A DNA stretch of 64,000 nucleotides. It comes from an uncultured Dehalococcoidia bacterium (lineage in GTDB: Bacteria > Chloroflexota > Dehalococcoidia > Lucifugimonadales > Lucifugimonadaceae). Location: contig CAJWWK010000003.1 in the NCBI GenBank assembly GCA_913048295.1, positions 24,094 through 88,093 of the forward strand. The letters are read 5' to 3'. A model generated the notes under the pieces. That model was not told the origin of the DNA, searched no databases, and saw only the letters and a program-made list of their open reading frames with translations. Of the stretch, positions 54,118-63,924 are shown one piece after another. Made by a program: the position numbers and the translations under genes. Within the stretch, counting starts at the first letter, position 1. Each line of letters begins with the position of its first letter.

Positions 54118-54213
54118 ATGCCGCGAGACTCCGTGATATTCATCATTTCAGCAGCAGTGATCATCGCGCTCGTTCGCATCGTCCTGTACCGGCGCCTGTG
54201 TAACCTGATCTAA
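54118..54213 (+). CDS. Candidate 31-residue membrane micropeptide
   Basis: ATG 54118 to TAA 54213. The product is MPRDS followed by one hydrophobic segment VIFIISAAVIIALVRIVLY and a basic tail, the classic single-pass pattern with positive-inside tail. It ends 3 nt before a strong hairpin. There is no good Shine-Dalgarno, and the hairpin may belong to hflC, so support is limited. The remaining parts of 53895-54285 hold nothing else I can name. Confidence 0.35.
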   Translation: MPRDSVIFIISAAVIIALVRIVLYRRLCNLI

Positions 54214-54216
54214 CCG

Positions 54217-54252
54217 CGAAAGCAGCCCCGATGCGACTCGGGGCTGCTTTCG
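54217..54252. terminator. Bidirectional terminator-like palindrome
   Basis: Perfect 15-bp stem CGAAAGCAGCCCCGA / TCGGGGCTGCTTTCG with a 6-nt loop. It is 33 nt downstream of the hflC stop (minus strand) and just after the plus-strand micropeptide candidate. Confidence 0.75.
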
Positions 54253-54285
54253 ATCTGTTCATCCGCTGAAACTTAGACCCAGGGC

Positions 54286-55344
54286 CTAAGAACCGTCACC
54301 GGGGGCCTGAAGGTACTTCAACAGATCGCTCCCGGGGTCGAGAATGACCGTGGTCTGCGAATCCATAAACACCTTGTAAGCTTCGAGAGATCGCCGGAAG
54401 GCATAAAACTCCGGATTCTTCTCAAGCGACTCGGCGAGAATTTTGATCGCCTCCTGCTCAGCCTCACCCCTGAGAAGCGCCGACCGGCCCTCGGCTGTCT
54501 CGAGAATGATGTTGACACGGCGGTCGACATCAGCACGGATCTCAGAGTCTCGCTGCGTACCCTCAGCGCGCAATTTGCTGGCGATCCGCTCACGTTCCGC
54601 TTCCATCCGCGAGAAAACACTTGTCTCGATGTCAGGCGGGAAGTCGGCCCGTTTTATCCGAACGTCAACGATTTCGATCCCGAGCAACTCTCGGACGTCG
54701 GCCAGGTACGTAACGCTAAATGGCGCCAGCGCATTCCCATCTACCTCGAGTCGGGCAAGCTCGTTGTCCGTGGCAGCCCGACCCGGCAATTCATCCGTCA
54801 GGTCTTCATCGACAGTGACGGTCACAAACGGGCTCAGCAACGTTCCAATCCGAGGGTTTTCCACCAGTTGAGAGCGATCGCTCTCAATCTTGTTACTGGC
54901 CCTCGTGACACGGTCCATGATGTTTTGGCGTGTCTCGGAAATGACCTCGTTCTGAAGGTCACGAGCCACTTCCTGCCGGAGCTGCGCATTGACGATGTCG
55001 CCAACACGGGCATCGGCACCCGCCTCGTTCCTCAGACTCTGGAAAAAGAGCAGCGGATCAGTAATTCTGTATCTCGCATACGAGTCGATGACAAGGTTTC
55101 GCTTGTCCTCTGTCAGCAGCGAAGCCGGTATCACGTCCACCCGCAGCAGACGACTGTCGAACTTGAGCACCTCTTCAGCGAACGGTGTCTTTACCTGAAG
55201 CCCGGGCGATGAGTACGAACGTTTGAACTGTCCGAACCTCGTCACAATAGCCAGTTGCGTCTCATCGACCACGAACAGCGTTTGCGGAACTACAACGACA
55301 ACAGCCAGGATAATGATAATCAGCGGAATAGTGAGCTTGCTCAT
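54286..55344 (-). CDS. hflC: SPFH/band 7 protein HflC
   Basis: 352 residues: one N-terminal membrane helix, an SPFH (prohibitin-homology) domain with ETQLAIVTRFGQFKR and YRITDPLLFFQSL, and a long coiled coil rich in AERERIASKLRAEG and RGEAEQEAIKILAE. HflC and HflK form a large membrane cage that surrounds FtsH and limits its proteolysis. The start codon overlaps the hflK stop (TAATG), so translation is coupled. Confidence 0.93.
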   Translation of the reverse strand: MSKLTIPLIIIILAVVVVVPQTLFVVDETQLAIVTRFGQFKRSYSSPGLQVKTPFAEEVLKFDSRLLRVDVIPASLLTEDKRNLVIDSYARYRITDPLLFFQSLRNEAGADARVGDIVNAQLRQEVARDLQNEVISETRQNIMDRVTRASNKIESDRSQLVENPRIGTLLSPFVTVTVDEDLTDELPGRAATDNELARLEVDGNALAPFSVTYLADVRELLGIEIVDVRIKRADFPPDIETSVFSRMEAERERIASKLRAEGTQRDSEIRADVDRRVNIILETAEGRSALLRGEAEQEAIKILAESLEKNPEFYAFRRSLEAYKVFMDSQTTVILDPGSDLLKYLQAPGDGS

Positions 55345-56471
55345 TACTGGCCTCCTCCCGCTCCAATGATGGTTCCTGCGCCCGACGTGGAGCCACTCAA
55401 CGGCAGGAACGGCAAAACACCTGAATCGGAAAGAATAAATTTCGTGACCCCGGGCAGAACTTCTTCCATAGCCTCGAGGTACAGACGCTGCCGGGTTACA
55501 TCGGGCGATAGCAGATATCCTTCGAGGATGGCCTCGAAACCGTCGGCTTCACCCTGCGCCCTGGCGATACGACCTGTTTTGAAACCTCGCGCAGCTTCTG
55601 TAACTTTCGCCGCTTCACCAGTCGCTTTCGGAATCTCCGACGCCTGGTAGGCCTCGGCCAGGTTAATCAGCCGCTCCTTGTCTTCACGAGCCCGAACCAC
55701 GTCTTCAAATGCCGACTGCACCTCGAGCGGCGGGTTTACGTTCTGCAGAAGGACCTGTAGCACATCAATCCCGCTCTCATAGTCCTTCGCTAGCTGACGC
55801 ATTATCAACAACACTTCAGTCTGGACCTGTTCTTTCTCAGTCGTCAGCACGTCGTCGATGTTTCGTGATCCAACAACCTGTCTTAACGCGGATTCAGCGA
55901 TGTCCCTCAGCGTGCGGCCATCGGGCTGTCCGGCCGGGATCCCGCGGTCGGCGTCTCCGGGATCGTCTACATTGAACAGGAAGTCGGTCAGGTTGGAAAT
56001 TTTGTACTGGACCACCGCCTGTACGTCCACGATGTTTACATCCTTCGTGATCATGAGAGATTCGTTGGTCACGGACTGGGCCACGGTGAATCCGTCTGCC
56101 CCCGACCTGAAGCCAAGCTCAAGGCGCCGGGTTGTCGTTACGGCCACGACGTTGCGTTTGCCGATCGGGGCCGGGTAATACCAGTGCAGACCGCCCGAAG
56201 CTGTTCCGGATTTTTTCCCGAAGAAACGAAGCACCGCCTGCTCGTCGGGACCAACTGTGTAGAAACCGGTCCCGGCCCAAACAATCGCGATCACAATCAT
56301 CACCAGGAAGATAATGCCGAACAGGCTACCTCCACCAATGCCGGGCAATTTCGGCAATGAAGCTCGAAGTCGCTCGATAATCTCGTCGAAACTTAGTTGC
56401 GTTTCTTCTTGTTGCGGTGGCCGATACATCTTGTTATCGGCTACCCGCGTGTCTTCGGTTGACGCCGCCAT
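55344..56471 (-). CDS. hflK: SPFH/band 7 protein HflK
   Basis: 375 residues from ATG 56471, with GGAG 6 nt upstream; the longer frame (56510) lacks one. Gly/Pro-poor N-terminus, one membrane helix (GIIFLVMIVIAIVWAG), GFYTVGPDEQAVLRFFGK, then the SPFH domain and a coiled coil. QVLLQNVNPPLEVQSAFEDV is the HflK signature. Partner of HflC. Confidence 0.93.
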   Translation of the reverse strand: MAASTEDTRVADNKMYRPPQQEETQLSFDEIIERLRASLPKLPGIGGGSLFGIIFLVMIVIAIVWAGTGFYTVGPDEQAVLRFFGKKSGTASGGLHWYYPAPIGKRNVVAVTTTRRLELGFRSGADGFTVAQSVTNESLMITKDVNIVDVQAVVQYKISNLTDFLFNVDDPGDADRGIPAGQPDGRTLRDIAESALRQVVGSRNIDDVLTTEKEQVQTEVLLIMRQLAKDYESGIDVLQVLLQNVNPPLEVQSAFEDVVRAREDKERLINLAEAYQASEIPKATGEAAKVTEAARGFKTGRIARAQGEADGFEAILEGYLLSPDVTRQRLYLEAMEEVLPGVTKFILSDSGVLPFLPLSGSTSGAGTIIGAGGGQ

Positions 56472-56689
56472 CGTATCTCCTCGCACCGGAAAAAAATCAG
56501 ACCGATACACTACCTAGTGTTCAGTCGCCCGCCCGGCAAACTCGCAGTCGCTCACAGGGCAGGCCAGCAATTTACCACCGACTCAAAAACTGGCCGATCT
56601 CAGTTACAACAGGCAAGTATACCGACGGAACGAACTATTTTTGGTCAAACAAGCCAGAGGAGCGTTACTATCCATGCGATTTTGCCCGC

Positions 56690-58096
56690 TTACTCGGTGA
56701 TTTCGAGCTCGATTCCCCGCTCCACAAGTAGCAGTTCAAACTCCTTATACGTCCCAAGTCGTCGCAACAGCTTCACCAACTCACCGACCGTGTCGACCTG
56801 ATCACGTAAATCCCACAGATACCTAGCAATCGGGCTGGTCGACGACGGGCTCTCAGCGTACGTGTTGTGAAATGCGAAATATGCCTGGTTGATCTTCCGA
56901 ATGGTATGGCCGTGGTCCAGCAACTCGATCCGCCGAGACTCCATGTACGACTCGGCCTCGTCCATCAACCCCTCTTCCAGTAATTCATCGGTCCGGGCGC
57001 GAGTCTCGGCCATAAAGCGGTTGAAATCAAAGTCATCTGCACCGGTTTCTTCGTCTGAATCCGACCCATCTGGACCATCGGGATTTTTGGACTCCGTGTT
57101 GCGCATCGCGGTTTCCGGTCGAACCGGCGCGACATATGGTTCACCCGTAATCTCCGAATACACCCTCAGCCCAACTTCCTGGCCAAAAATATCGGCCAGC
57201 GTCTCGTTCATCACCCTGATATCACCCCCGTCAAAGTACGCCCTGCCAAAAGGATTAAAAACCAGGTACGCGTGCAGCCACTCGTGCGCCGCCACATCGA
57301 GCAGCCGTTCAAGGTCCGCGGTCGGAATCACGTTCGGATAGCTTGCAAGTCCACCGGTCTGAAGAACAACGGCAGAAATGTTTGCGACTTCAGCCAGTTC
57401 GTTCTCGATCTTCTCAATATCGTCGATCGAAATCTCAGGATCTATCAGTACGTCCTCGTCACGACGTATCACGTCACGCGGTGAAGTCACAAGCAGCTTT
57501 GGGGGGCTGTCGATACGAAAATCTACCGGCGGCCAGACAAAAGAACCAACCAGGTCGACCTCCGCTGAGCGTATCGCGTCAGCAACAGCCTGCTCCAGAA
57601 ATTCCTCGACGCCATCACGAAGGCCATCTCGCTCGGCGATCAAGCGGTCAACTGCAAGCTGGGCATTGGAAACATTGCCCTGGTCGGAGCCATTTTCTGA
57701 AGAGACCTCACTTAACAGGTCTTTGGCAATCCGAAGTTCATCTACCAACACTACATAGCGATCCAGCGCCCTGCGTCGGTCGGCTTCGCTCGTGGGCGTC
57801 CACGGCAACGCGGTCCATACCCGGTGTCGCCACTTGTCGAAGAAATTATCGAACTCCCAGGAAACCAACCCGTAGCTGTGATCGAGAGAGACCTGTACGG
57901 CTGCGGTGTCTGATCGCTTGTCGCCGACCGGCACCAGCCAGGTCACGAGTAACAACATCACGAGGAACGCAAGCATCACTCGTCGTGGCCACCTTCGGGT
58001 CGGGATGGTCACCAGCCAGGCTAGAACGTTGAACGCGACCAGCAGCAGTGAACTGATAGTCCACAAAACCATTCGTTGTAATCGAGAAACGAGCAA
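56690..58096 (-). CDS. Membrane-anchored zincin-type metalloprotease, unnamed family
   Basis: 468 residues. Two N-terminal membrane helices with a basic loop between them (PTRRWPRR) suggest both ends lie outside. A coiled segment (about 100-180) precedes the zinc site HEWLH (271-275); Glu298 in NETLADIFG is a likely third ligand, as in gluzincins. A Glu/Asp-rich region follows. It lies 218 bp upstream of hflK on the same strand. I do not recognise a named family. A functional link to HflKC is inference. Confidence 0.75.
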   Translation of the reverse strand: MLVSRLQRMVLWTISSLLLVAFNVLAWLVTIPTRRWPRRVMLAFLVMLLLVTWLVPVGDKRSDTAAVQVSLDHSYGLVSWEFDNFFDKWRHRVWTALPWTPTSEADRRRALDRYVVLVDELRIAKDLLSEVSSENGSDQGNVSNAQLAVDRLIAERDGLRDGVEEFLEQAVADAIRSAEVDLVGSFVWPPVDFRIDSPPKLLVTSPRDVIRRDEDVLIDPEISIDDIEKIENELAEVANISAVVLQTGGLASYPNVIPTADLERLLDVAAHEWLHAYLVFNPFGRAYFDGGDIRVMNETLADIFGQEVGLRVYSEITGEPYVAPVRPETAMRNTESKNPDGPDGSDSDEETGADDFDFNRFMAETRARTDELLEEGLMDEAESYMESRRIELLDHGHTIRKINQAYFAFHNTYAESPSSTSPIARYLWDLRDQVDTVGELVKLLRRLGTYKEFELLLVERGIELEITE

Positions 58097-58316
58097 TCGA
58101 CAGTCTGCTGTGTCTAGCTGCCAGTGCCGATTGCAAAAATACTTGCGAGACGTGCACGGGCAGCGATCAATGTGGGGAGCGTACTAAAGTTATACGTCCC
58201 CGATGCCAGCAGAGGACTGAAGGGAATCGGATGTTGCGTCCAGTTCAATCGTAATCGGACTCGTACGGAGTATTTACCTAACAATGGCGTACACACCCGC
58301 CAACACCCTGCGCTGT

Positions 58317-58343
58317 CCCCTTCCTTCGGGAGGGGTTAGGGGC
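58317..58343. repeat. REP-like hairpin
   Basis: CCCCTTCCTTCGGGAGGGG followed by TTAGGGG, a degenerate relative of the unit at 17493. The other bases of 58097-58429 show no gene or site I can support. Confidence 0.45.
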
Positions 58344-58429
58344 CGCGTCGAGGACATACGCGCGACCAAGTCGTCCGACGACGCCCGGAGCTAAAAGAAC
58401 ACCAGAGCCAAAACACACACCCAACCCAC

Positions 58430-58936
58430 CTACCGCTGACGGGCCCAGAGAGTCTCGTACTGCTCACCCATAATCAACTGGGCTAACTCCCGGCGTTCCA
58501 TACGAACCAACTCGTCAAACGCCTTCTCGGCAGCCGTGATGGCATCGGGGTAATCCGTGGCTTCGATTCGTGCAACCACCTTGGCCCAGAGGCCTGATGT
58601 CTTCAAAGCGCCAACGTAGCCAACCCACGGAATGGCCAGGATGTCCTGCGGGCGCGGCAAGGCAGGGCGCATGCGCTTGATAGTGCGGAGCCGATCGGCA
58701 ATCGAACGCGCCATCGGTAACACTCTTACCAGGGGCGGCTCTCCCTCTTTCACTCTGACATCGATCACAACAGACTGGCCGAACTTCGGAAAGAAAACAG
58801 CCATGACCTCGGCGTTTTCAATAAATTTGAAAACACCATGCACGCCGTTACCGTAGCCAAAATCCAATTGATCGCCTCGCGTTTCCAGAACCTTACGACG
58901 CTCCCCAGTAGCCCGTGGGCCGATCTCGTCCTGCAC
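58430..58936 (-). CDS. Conserved-looking hypothetical protein
   Basis: 168 residues from GTG 58936; a start further in is possible. It has no signal peptide or membrane segment. Features visible are FGYGNGVHGVFKFIE, a Pro-rich PLVRVLPMARS and PALPRPQDILAIPWVGYVG, and a charged C-terminal helix. I do not recognise the family. It lies upstream of etfA in the same direction order but is transcribed after it. Confidence 0.6.
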   Translation of the reverse strand: MQDEIGPRATGERRKVLETRGDQLDFGYGNGVHGVFKFIENAEVMAVFFPKFGQSVVIDVRVKEGEPPLVRVLPMARSIADRLRTIKRMRPALPRPQDILAIPWVGYVGALKTSGLWAKVVARIEATDYPDAITAAEKAFDELVRMERRELAQLIMGEQYETLWARQR

Positions 58937-58974
58937 TCCTTCAGGCGGGCAGGATTAACCAGCTTACAACCTGA

Positions 58975-59940
58975 TCACGCTTTCAGCTCACGGACAGTGG
59001 CAAGAAATGACGGGAGTACCTTTTCCCAATCGCCAACCACGCCGAACCTGGCTTCTTTAAAAATGTTCGAATCGCCGTCTTTGTTTATCGCCACGATGGC
59101 ACGCGAACTTGAACACCCGGCCATGTGCTGACTGGCTCCTGAGATTCCGACCGCAATATAGACGTCGGGACTGACCGATTTTCCTGTGAGACCAACCTGG
59201 TGCGAGTGGTCGATCCACCCCGCATCGCATGCAGCCCTCGAAGCGCCGACCGCCCCACCGAGCACTTCAGCAAGATCGGCCAGCACACTGAACGGCTCAG
59301 GACCTCCCAGTCCACGACCGCCGCTCACAACGAAATCGGCATCTTCCAATCGGACGCCCTCCCGAGATTCAGCTACCGATTCGCTGACCTCCACGGGCTT
59401 GCGTTCAAGACCGTCTGTGTCGAACGATTCAACAACAGGCGCACCGGTGTCGGTGTTCGGCTCGAAGGCACCCGCTCGAAGTGTAACTATGGCCGGAGAT
59501 GAAGCGATCTCAAACTCGGCAAGCGCGCTGCCGCCATAAACAGGTCGCGTAACACCAATCGTCCCAGCATCACTTGCATCTCCTGATATCTCAACGCAAT
59601 CAGGCGCGAACGCTGCGCCAATTCGGAACGCCAGCCGAGCCCCTACCACCGACCCGAAATCCGACTTGGAAAACATCACCACATCGGGACTGTCTGCCGA
59701 AACAAGTGCCGCCAGGTCGGCAGTAGCCTGGTCATAAATTCCGTTATCCGTCGACTCGATCGGCGCAATCGTCACCACCCGGCCGACCGGCAACGATGTG
59801 GCTGAACCTGGTGCGTCTCCTGTAATGACCACGCTGATCTGCGCGTCTGGAAGGTTGCTCGCCGCCGTTACCGCCTGACGCGTCGACTGCACTATCTCGC
59901 CCTTTTCATCACGCTCGGCGACAACAATTACGGTAGTCAT
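58975..59940 (-). CDS. etfA: Electron transfer flavoprotein, alpha subunit
   Basis: 321 residues. The C-terminal FAD-binding signature is VSGGRGLGGPEPFSVLADLA, then GASRAACDAG and GLTGKSVSPDVYIAVGISG. It pairs with EtfB to carry electrons from acyl-CoA dehydrogenases, such as those at 30919-33239, to the quinone pool. Its ATG overlaps the etfB stop (ATTAA...), giving coupled translation. Confidence 0.95.
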   Translation of the reverse strand: MTTVIVVAERDEKGEIVQSTRQAVTAASNLPDAQISVVITGDAPGSATSLPVGRVVTIAPIESTDNGIYDQATADLAALVSADSPDVVMFSKSDFGSVVGARLAFRIGAAFAPDCVEISGDASDAGTIGVTRPVYGGSALAEFEIASSPAIVTLRAGAFEPNTDTGAPVVESFDTDGLERKPVEVSESVAESREGVRLEDADFVVSGGRGLGGPEPFSVLADLAEVLGGAVGASRAACDAGWIDHSHQVGLTGKSVSPDVYIAVGISGASQHMAGCSSSRAIVAINKDGDSNIFKEARFGVVGDWEKVLPSFLATVRELKA

Positions 59941-60740
59941 TAAATCAACTTCTCCTCACGCAATCGCAACGCCAGCCTTCTACCGGCGTCGGCTTCATCG
60001 TCGCCTTCGATCAACTCGACCTGGCGATTCGACTCCGGCACGTACAACCTCTTGAGCTCGATCTTCGGAGCCAGATCGTCCATCGAAAGACCGATATCAG
60101 CTATGGAAAAGACTTCCGGCTGTTTTCGGCTCGCTTGCATGATTCCACGCAGGTTCGGGTATCGGGGTTCACCGATCTCGTTCGATATCGTCAATACCGA
60201 AGGAATCGGGGCTGTAACGACCTGGTAACCGTCTGGTATAACGCGCTGAAGTTGAACTAAATCACCGCTTATTTCCAGCTTCTGGACAAGCGAAACCAGG
60301 GGAAGCCGCAGTACTTCGGCAAGGCCGAGAGTTACATGGGCCTGGTCCCAGTCCGACGCCTGTCGACCGCCCAGAATAAGATCAAATGGCCCGTCTTTTT
60401 CGATCGCGGCAGCCAACACCGTCACCGTCCCAGCCGAATCGAGCCTGTCCAGTCCCGGCTCATCGACCAACACCAGTCGATCGGCACCCATCGCCTGCGG
60501 TTTTTTCATGGCGTCCAGAACAAATTCAGTTCCGACCGACAGCAACGTGATCTCAACATCGGTCCCTGCATCCCGTAACTTGAGTGCCGCTTCCACCGCG
60601 TTAAGGTCGAACCCATTGACCACCGGTGGAACACCGCTTGGCGGGATCACGCGGTTGGTCGATTCATCGACTTTAAACTGCGAGGGCGGAGTTTCCGGGT
60701 CCGGCACCTGCTTGGCAAGAACAACGATTCGGACTGTCAA
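59940..60740 (-). CDS. etfB: Electron transfer flavoprotein, beta subunit
   Basis: 266 residues. AKQVPDPETPPSQFKVD at the N-terminus, LNAVEAALKLRDAGTDVEIT, LGGRQASDWDQAHV and VLTISNEIGEPRYPNLRGIM are the beta-subunit signatures around the AMP site. The order is etfB then etfA. The window shows no ETF-quinone oxidoreductase. Confidence 0.95.
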   Translation of the reverse strand: MTVRIVVLAKQVPDPETPPSQFKVDESTNRVIPPSGVPPVVNGFDLNAVEAALKLRDAGTDVEITLLSVGTEFVLDAMKKPQAMGADRLVLVDEPGLDRLDSAGTVTVLAAAIEKDGPFDLILGGRQASDWDQAHVTLGLAEVLRLPLVSLVQKLEISGDLVQLQRVIPDGYQVVTAPIPSVLTISNEIGEPRYPNLRGIMQASRKQPEVFSIADIGLSMDDLAPKIELKRLYVPESNRQVELIEGDDEADAGRRLALRLREEKLI

Positions 60741-60939
60741 TTAAACGTTTCCAATTCCCCACTGCTCAATTCGCTGGTTCTGGATCAATCCGCAGCCTCT
60801 TGGGCAACGAACAAATAGATAAAATCGCAGCGCAATAAAATTCGATATCCGACCATGGGCCTATAACATTACCGACCAATCTCCGCCCGCGCTCCCAAAA
60901 ATTGCAAAAACAGGGTACGAAACCTGTCACTGCGCGGCT

Positions 60940-61728
60940 TTGGCACGTACCTCGAACTACAACCCCGATGGCAACCTCATAACATTGAATTCCGTAGTTG
61001 CAGCCGCACAATCGCTCGGAGTCGACCTTGATGCCGGGCAGCAGGCCCAGTTTGAGCGGTTCGGACAGCTTATCGAGTTGCACAACAAACAGTTCAACCT
61101 GACCGGTGCCAAAACGCAGGAACGAATTCGAGACGAACTTCTCATCCGTTCGCTCAGAATCCTCTCTCCCGCGGGCGGCAGCGTTCCGACACCTGAATGG
61201 TTCGCTGGCAAACGGGCTATCGATGTTGGCACGGGGGCGGGCATCCCGGGCGTAGTCATGAAAATTGCACTGCCCGAATTGCGGATAACCCTGCTCGACT
61301 CGACCGCGAAGAAGACGACGTTTTTGAAAGAAGTGGTCGAGGAATTGAAACTTGAAAGCGTCGAGGTAATAACCAACCGTGCCGAAGAACTTGGGCAGGA
61401 CCCTGAGCACCGTGAAGCCTACGATCTCGTGGTCGCACGTTCAGTTGCCAGGCTTCCTGAACTGGCAGAACTGACTCTTCCGTTCGCAATCATCGGCGGC
61501 ACGGTGATCCTCCCGAAAAGTTCCGGACTAGAAGACGAACTGGACGCGGCAGCCGCTGCCGCTGAAATCCTGGGAGCCGCGCCCGCCATTACGCTTCAGG
61601 TTGACCGGCCCGGCACCTCACCCCCGGACCACACGGTCTACTGGATGAAAATATCTCCAACACCGCGTGAATTTCCTCGCAGAATCGGTGTCCCCCATCG
61701 ATCTCCCCTGATAGAACAGAATTCCTGA
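60940..61728 (+). CDS. rsmG: 16S rRNA (guanine-527-N7)-methyltransferase
   Basis: 262 residues from TTG 60940. The S-adenosylmethionine motif is AIDVGTGAGIPGVVMKIALP, followed by LLDSTAKKTTFL and YDLVVARSVARLPEL. The family usually has about 210-240 residues; here the C-terminal extension is longer. It is divergent from etfB by 199 bp. Confidence 0.93.
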   Translation: MARTSNYNPDGNLITLNSVVAAAQSLGVDLDAGQQAQFERFGQLIELHNKQFNLTGAKTQERIRDELLIRSLRILSPAGGSVPTPEWFAGKRAIDVGTGAGIPGVVMKIALPELRITLLDSTAKKTTFLKEVVEELKLESVEVITNRAEELGQDPEHREAYDLVVARSVARLPELAELTLPFAIIGGTVILPKSSGLEDELDAAAAAAEILGAAPAITLQVDRPGTSPPDHTVYWMKISPTPREFPRRIGVPHRSPLIEQNS

Positions 61729-61754
61729 CCCAACGCTAAACCGTTCTGGAACAA

Positions 61755-62843
61755 ATGACCCGGACACCTCAACAACAAGACAAGGCACCCGAACAGGGTT
61801 CGGCGCTGGAAACTGGAGCGCTGAACGCGGCAAATCTCCGTCAACGCGTGCTGTCGAAACCCACGCTGATCGCGGCCGTGCTTGGGGCAGCCCTCCTCGG
61901 ATTCGCACTGTGGCGCATATTTGACTTCGAGTGGACCGAAGTATGGGACAACGTCAAGGGCATCCACCCCGGCAAATATCTGCTGGCACTTGGCCTCTAT
62001 TATTTGAGCTTCTGGTTCCGCGGACTTCGCTGGCGACTGATGGCCCGAACGGCAAATATCGGTGGAAGCGACGGCAAGAATGTCTCAGGCACGCTCACAC
62101 TTTCAGGGATCATCCTCATGGGCTGGTTTGCCAACTCGGTGGCATTCATGCGGCTCGGCGACGCTTACCGGGGCTGGGCGCTCTCGCGAGAATCCGGAAG
62201 CGACTTTCCGTCGTGTCTCGGCACGGTCCTCGCAGAACGTGTGCAGGACATGGCTGCGGTTCTGATTCTTGTGCTCGTCGCCGCGATCTTGATAACTGTT
62301 GAAGGCAATTCGAAAGTACCGGGGTGGGTAGTGTTCGCCGCGTTCTTGCTGGTCGCAGTCCTGATAATTGGACTCCTCGTGATGCGGCTGGCTGGCGAAC
62401 GGCTCTCACGCCGACTTCCCGATCGAATTGAAACGGCCTACGTCAACTTCCAGCGCGGGACACTCGACAGTTTTTCCGGTCGCGCAATTCCGCTTCAACT
62501 GGCGCTGGGAATCGTTGGCTGGCTATTAGAAATAGCCCGCTTCTACTTCGTCGCCGATGCAATGGGAATCGAAATCTCGTTCGGCATCGTGATGTTCGCC
62601 GCCCTGGCAAATGCCATGTTGACCACGATTCCCACTCCCGGTGGTTTCGGATTCGTAGAAGGCGGCCTGACCGGGCTGCTGATCCTGTTTGGACTCAGCG
62701 ATTCCGACTCGATCAGCCTGGTCGCAATCGACCGAACTATCAGCTGGCTCAGCGTCGTGCTGTTCGGTGGAATCCTGTTCGCAGTGTGGCACGCCGTCAA
62801 GGTGAAAAAACCCCGCAACACCACCTCGATCCGCGTTGATTGA
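61755..62843 (+). CDS. Lysylphosphatidylglycerol-synthase-type (UPF0104) membrane protein
   Basis: 362 residues with about eight membrane helices. LGLYYLSFWFRGLRWRLMART, FANSVAFMRLGDAYRGW, GTVLAERVQDM and PTPGGFGFVEGG are the conserved features of the flippase-like domain. It lacks the C-terminal aminoacyl-transfer domain of MprF, so lipid transport or carrier function is more likely than lysyl transfer. It follows rsmG by 26 bp. Confidence 0.88.
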   Translation: MTRTPQQQDKAPEQGSALETGALNAANLRQRVLSKPTLIAAVLGAALLGFALWRIFDFEWTEVWDNVKGIHPGKYLLALGLYYLSFWFRGLRWRLMARTANIGGSDGKNVSGTLTLSGIILMGWFANSVAFMRLGDAYRGWALSRESGSDFPSCLGTVLAERVQDMAAVLILVLVAAILITVEGNSKVPGWVVFAAFLLVAVLIIGLLVMRLAGERLSRRLPDRIETAYVNFQRGTLDSFSGRAIPLQLALGIVGWLLEIARFYFVADAMGIEISFGIVMFAALANAMLTTIPTPGGFGFVEGGLTGLLILFGLSDSDSISLVAIDRTISWLSVVLFGGILFAVWHAVKVKKPRNTTSIRVD

Positions 62844-62968
62844 ACCCTTCAGCCGGTCACTGCGCTAAGATCGTAGCGTTTAGCAAACCGACCGACCCAG
62901 TCAGCCTGCCAGATGAACAGGCGTAAACGAGCAGTTGAGCAGGCGCGAAAGCGCAAAGGTGAACAGAC

Positions 62969-63814
62969 ATGGCCGACAAAAAGCACGTACTGGTGACCGG
63001 ACTCAGCGGACTGGTCGGAACGGCCCTACGTTCTGACTTTGAAGATCGGTACGAACTATCGTCGCTATCCCGATACGGGACCGACGGAATGGACGATTCT
63101 CATAACTTCAAGGGCAACATCGCAGAACTCGATACGATAATCCCCGCCTTTGAAGGGCAACACACCGTCGTTCACCTCGCGGCCGACCGAAGTGCAAACG
63201 CCAACTGGGAATCCGCACTCCGCAACAACTTTGTCGGTGTCTACAACGTGTACGAAGCCGCAAAACGCACCGGAGTGAAGCGTGTCGTGTTCGGCAGCTC
63301 GCAGCACGCGATTGGCGGCTTCTACCAGGACGAGCCGTACAAGACGATTCTCGCCGGAAAGTTCGACCAGGTGAAGCGACCATTCAAGCTGATCGACGAA
63401 ACAGTGCCGATACGCCCCGATGGCTACTACGGAGCTTCGAAGGCCTACGCCGAAGGTCTCGGCAGCTATTACAGCGAGTTTCATGGCATTTCGTCGATCA
63501 ATATCCGAATCGGCTGGACGATCTCTAACGACAACCCCACCTCGAACGGCGGTGGGCTGGCGATGTGGCTCTCGCACCGTGACACTGCACAGATTCACGT
63601 AAAGGCCGTCGACGCGCCAGACTTACTCATGTACACGGTCGTCTTCGCCATGAGCAACAACTACTGGAACATCTTTTCCCTCGAAAAGGCCCGGAAAGTA
63701 CTCGGCTACGAACCACAGGACGATGCCGGCAAGGTGCTCGACCCCACAAGCAAGATGCTGGAGCGGGATGACACCGACTTCAAACAGCACCCCGACGATC
63801 CGGACTCTTTTTAG
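62969..63814 (+). CDS. NAD-dependent epimerase/dehydratase, uronate-dehydrogenase-like
   Basis: 281 residues, extended SDR. The NAD motif is VTGLSGLVGTAL, with VVHLAADRSANANW and the catalytic YYGASK. The WESALRNNFVGVYNVYEAA segment is typical of uronate-dehydrogenase-like members. It acts on a sugar or sugar acid in the cytoplasm; the exact substrate is open. Upstream 125 bp holds no clear promoter. Confidence 0.88.
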   Translation: MADKKHVLVTGLSGLVGTALRSDFEDRYELSSLSRYGTDGMDDSHNFKGNIAELDTIIPAFEGQHTVVHLAADRSANANWESALRNNFVGVYNVYEAAKRTGVKRVVFGSSQHAIGGFYQDEPYKTILAGKFDQVKRPFKLIDETVPIRPDGYYGASKAYAEGLGSYYSEFHGISSINIRIGWTISNDNPTSNGGGLAMWLSHRDTAQIHVKAVDAPDLLMYTVVFAMSNNYWNIFSLEKARKVLGYEPQDDAGKVLDPTSKMLERDDTDFKQHPDDPDSF

Positions 63815-63924
63815 CACGCGCGTGTCGTCGAAATACCGGCGATAACCCCCTGTCGCTGTGCTACGATTTTTTGGCTGGGCACCGGCCCCGGAAACGGGTT
63901 CACGCGCCCACCCTGCGATTAAAC

